Shown: positions 16,032 to 16,446 of the stretch, in pieces | How the letters are laid out: each line of letters starts with the position of its first letter | Position numbering within the stretch: position 1 is the stretch's first letter | NCBI GenBank assembly: GCA_025201865.1 | Contig: MU603185.1 | Span: 1 to 16,446, forward strand | Reading direction: 5' to 3' | DNA: 16,446 nucleotides | DNA from: Ramicandelaber brevisporus | Lineage: Eukaryota; Kickxellomycota; Ramicandelaberales; Ramicandelaberaceae | The notes under the pieces: generated by a model | Databases searched by the model: none | What the model was told of the DNA's origin: nothing | What the model saw: the letters and a program-made list of their open reading frames with translations, nothing else | Position numbers and translations under genes: made by a program

Positions 16032-16446
16032 ACAAGTGATGACGTGAAATGACATGCGCATTGTTGTATGGGTTTGTCGACTGCGGGACAGCGAACCACC
16101 CACGCGAGAACGCCGCGAGTTCGTTTGATGCTGCATGCAATTCTGCGCACAGCCGAGCATCAACTGCAAACTCAGATGTCATGTCTCTTGCAAACCGCCC
16201 CACCGACCCCGGGATTGACTTCCGCAGCTGTTGCTGTTCGACAGTGGCGGGCTTTGCACTGGATGCAACCTTTGGAGTAAGAGTCAGCTCTTCAATCTCG
16301 GCGAATGGATCTGGAACATCGGCAGCCTCTTCGGAAATGTCGCTCCACCGCATCTTGGCGGGATCGTACCGCATGTTGCCTCGCAGGTGGGACATTCGGC
16401 GTCGATGTTTGGCGGAGCTGTTGGCAGCCGTTGCCTGCTGGGAAGA
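16030..16446 (-). CDS. Probable Byr4/Bfa1-like mitotic-exit regulator, C-terminal part
   Basis: The frame ends at TAA 16030-16032 and stays open to the window edge, so this is the last 138 codons of a longer gene. An ATG at 16393-16395 is probably internal, because the conserved block begins just after it. The block reads RGNMRYDPAKMRW, then an acidic stretch with DPFAEIEEL. From memory, a motif of this shape (hydrophobic-x-x-Asp-Pro-x-x-Met-x-Trp followed by Asp-Pro-Phe) occurs in fungal septation and mitotic-exit proteins such as Byr4/Bfa1. A second block, SEFAVDARLCAELHAASNEL then RGWF, resembles the Byr4 C-terminal helix ending Gly-Trp-Phe/Leu. Byr4/Bfa1 works with the GAP Bub2/Cdc16 to hold the spindle-pole GTPase Tem1/Spg1 off. 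A Cdc11/Nud1-type scaffold is an alternative. The reading frame is likely real; the family is a moderate guess. Confidence 0.5.
   Translation of the reverse strand, partial: SSQQATAANSSAKHRRRMSHLRGNMRYDPAKMRWSDISEEAADVPDPFAEIEELTLTPKVASSAKPATVEQQQLRKSIPGSVGRFARDMTSEFAVDARLCAELHAASNELAAFSRGWFAVPQSTNPYNNAHVISRHHL

Noticed and set aside
1-16446. A coherent new multi-gene defence, biosynthetic or mobile system
   Set aside because: The genes are unrelated housekeeping functions in alternating orientation; there are no transposase, nuclease, or biosynthetic genes and no terminal repeats.

Overview
This window looks like nuclear DNA from an intron-poor fungus, probably an early-diverging lineage, though I cannot name the species. 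The fungal signs are a CRH-type (GH16) cell-wall transglycosylase, a DNA topoisomerase I whose long linker and C-terminus resemble fungal Top1, a Blm10/PA200 proteasome activator, a probable Byr4/Bfa1-like mitotic-exit regulator, and pyrimidine-rich leaders in front of genes. The multicopper-oxidase tail at the left edge is of the ceruloplasmin/hephaestin kind rather than the usual Fet3/laccase kind. All identifiable genes are single uninterrupted reading frames, including one of 7.6 kb.

Layout, left to right: 1-80 (+) end of a multicopper oxidase; 128-907 (-) secreted CRH-type glycosidase; 1242-2390 (+) KAE1/OSGEP, the tRNA t6A enzyme; 2461-2640 (-) OST4, a mini-subunit of oligosaccharyltransferase; 3108-6185 (+) TOP1; 6256-6498 (-) an 80-residue unrecognised protein; 8049-15689 (+) BLM10/PSME4; 16030-16446 (-) C-terminal part of a probable Byr4/Bfa1-like protein that runs off the right edge. 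The strands alternate without exception. Genes therefore sit tail-to-tail across short gaps (47, 70, 70 and 340 bp) and head-to-head across longer shared promoter regions (334, 467 and 1550 bp). Those promoter regions are full of short simple repeats.

The genes do not form a pathway. They are mostly housekeeping functions (tRNA modification, N-glycosylation, DNA topology, proteasome activation) next to a cell-wall enzyme and a copper enzyme. I see no mobile element, CRISPR array, tRNA, rRNA, or obvious new multi-gene system. The points worth a second look are lineage-specific insertions and extensions in conserved proteins (polyglutamine near the KAE1 N-terminus, a Lys/Ala/Asp insertion in the TOP1 linker, a long tail on OST4, about 180 residues of Ala-rich sequence in BLM10), the unrecognised 80-residue protein, the strict strand alternation, a Z-DNA-prone palindrome between two convergent genes, and repeat-rich divergent promoters.
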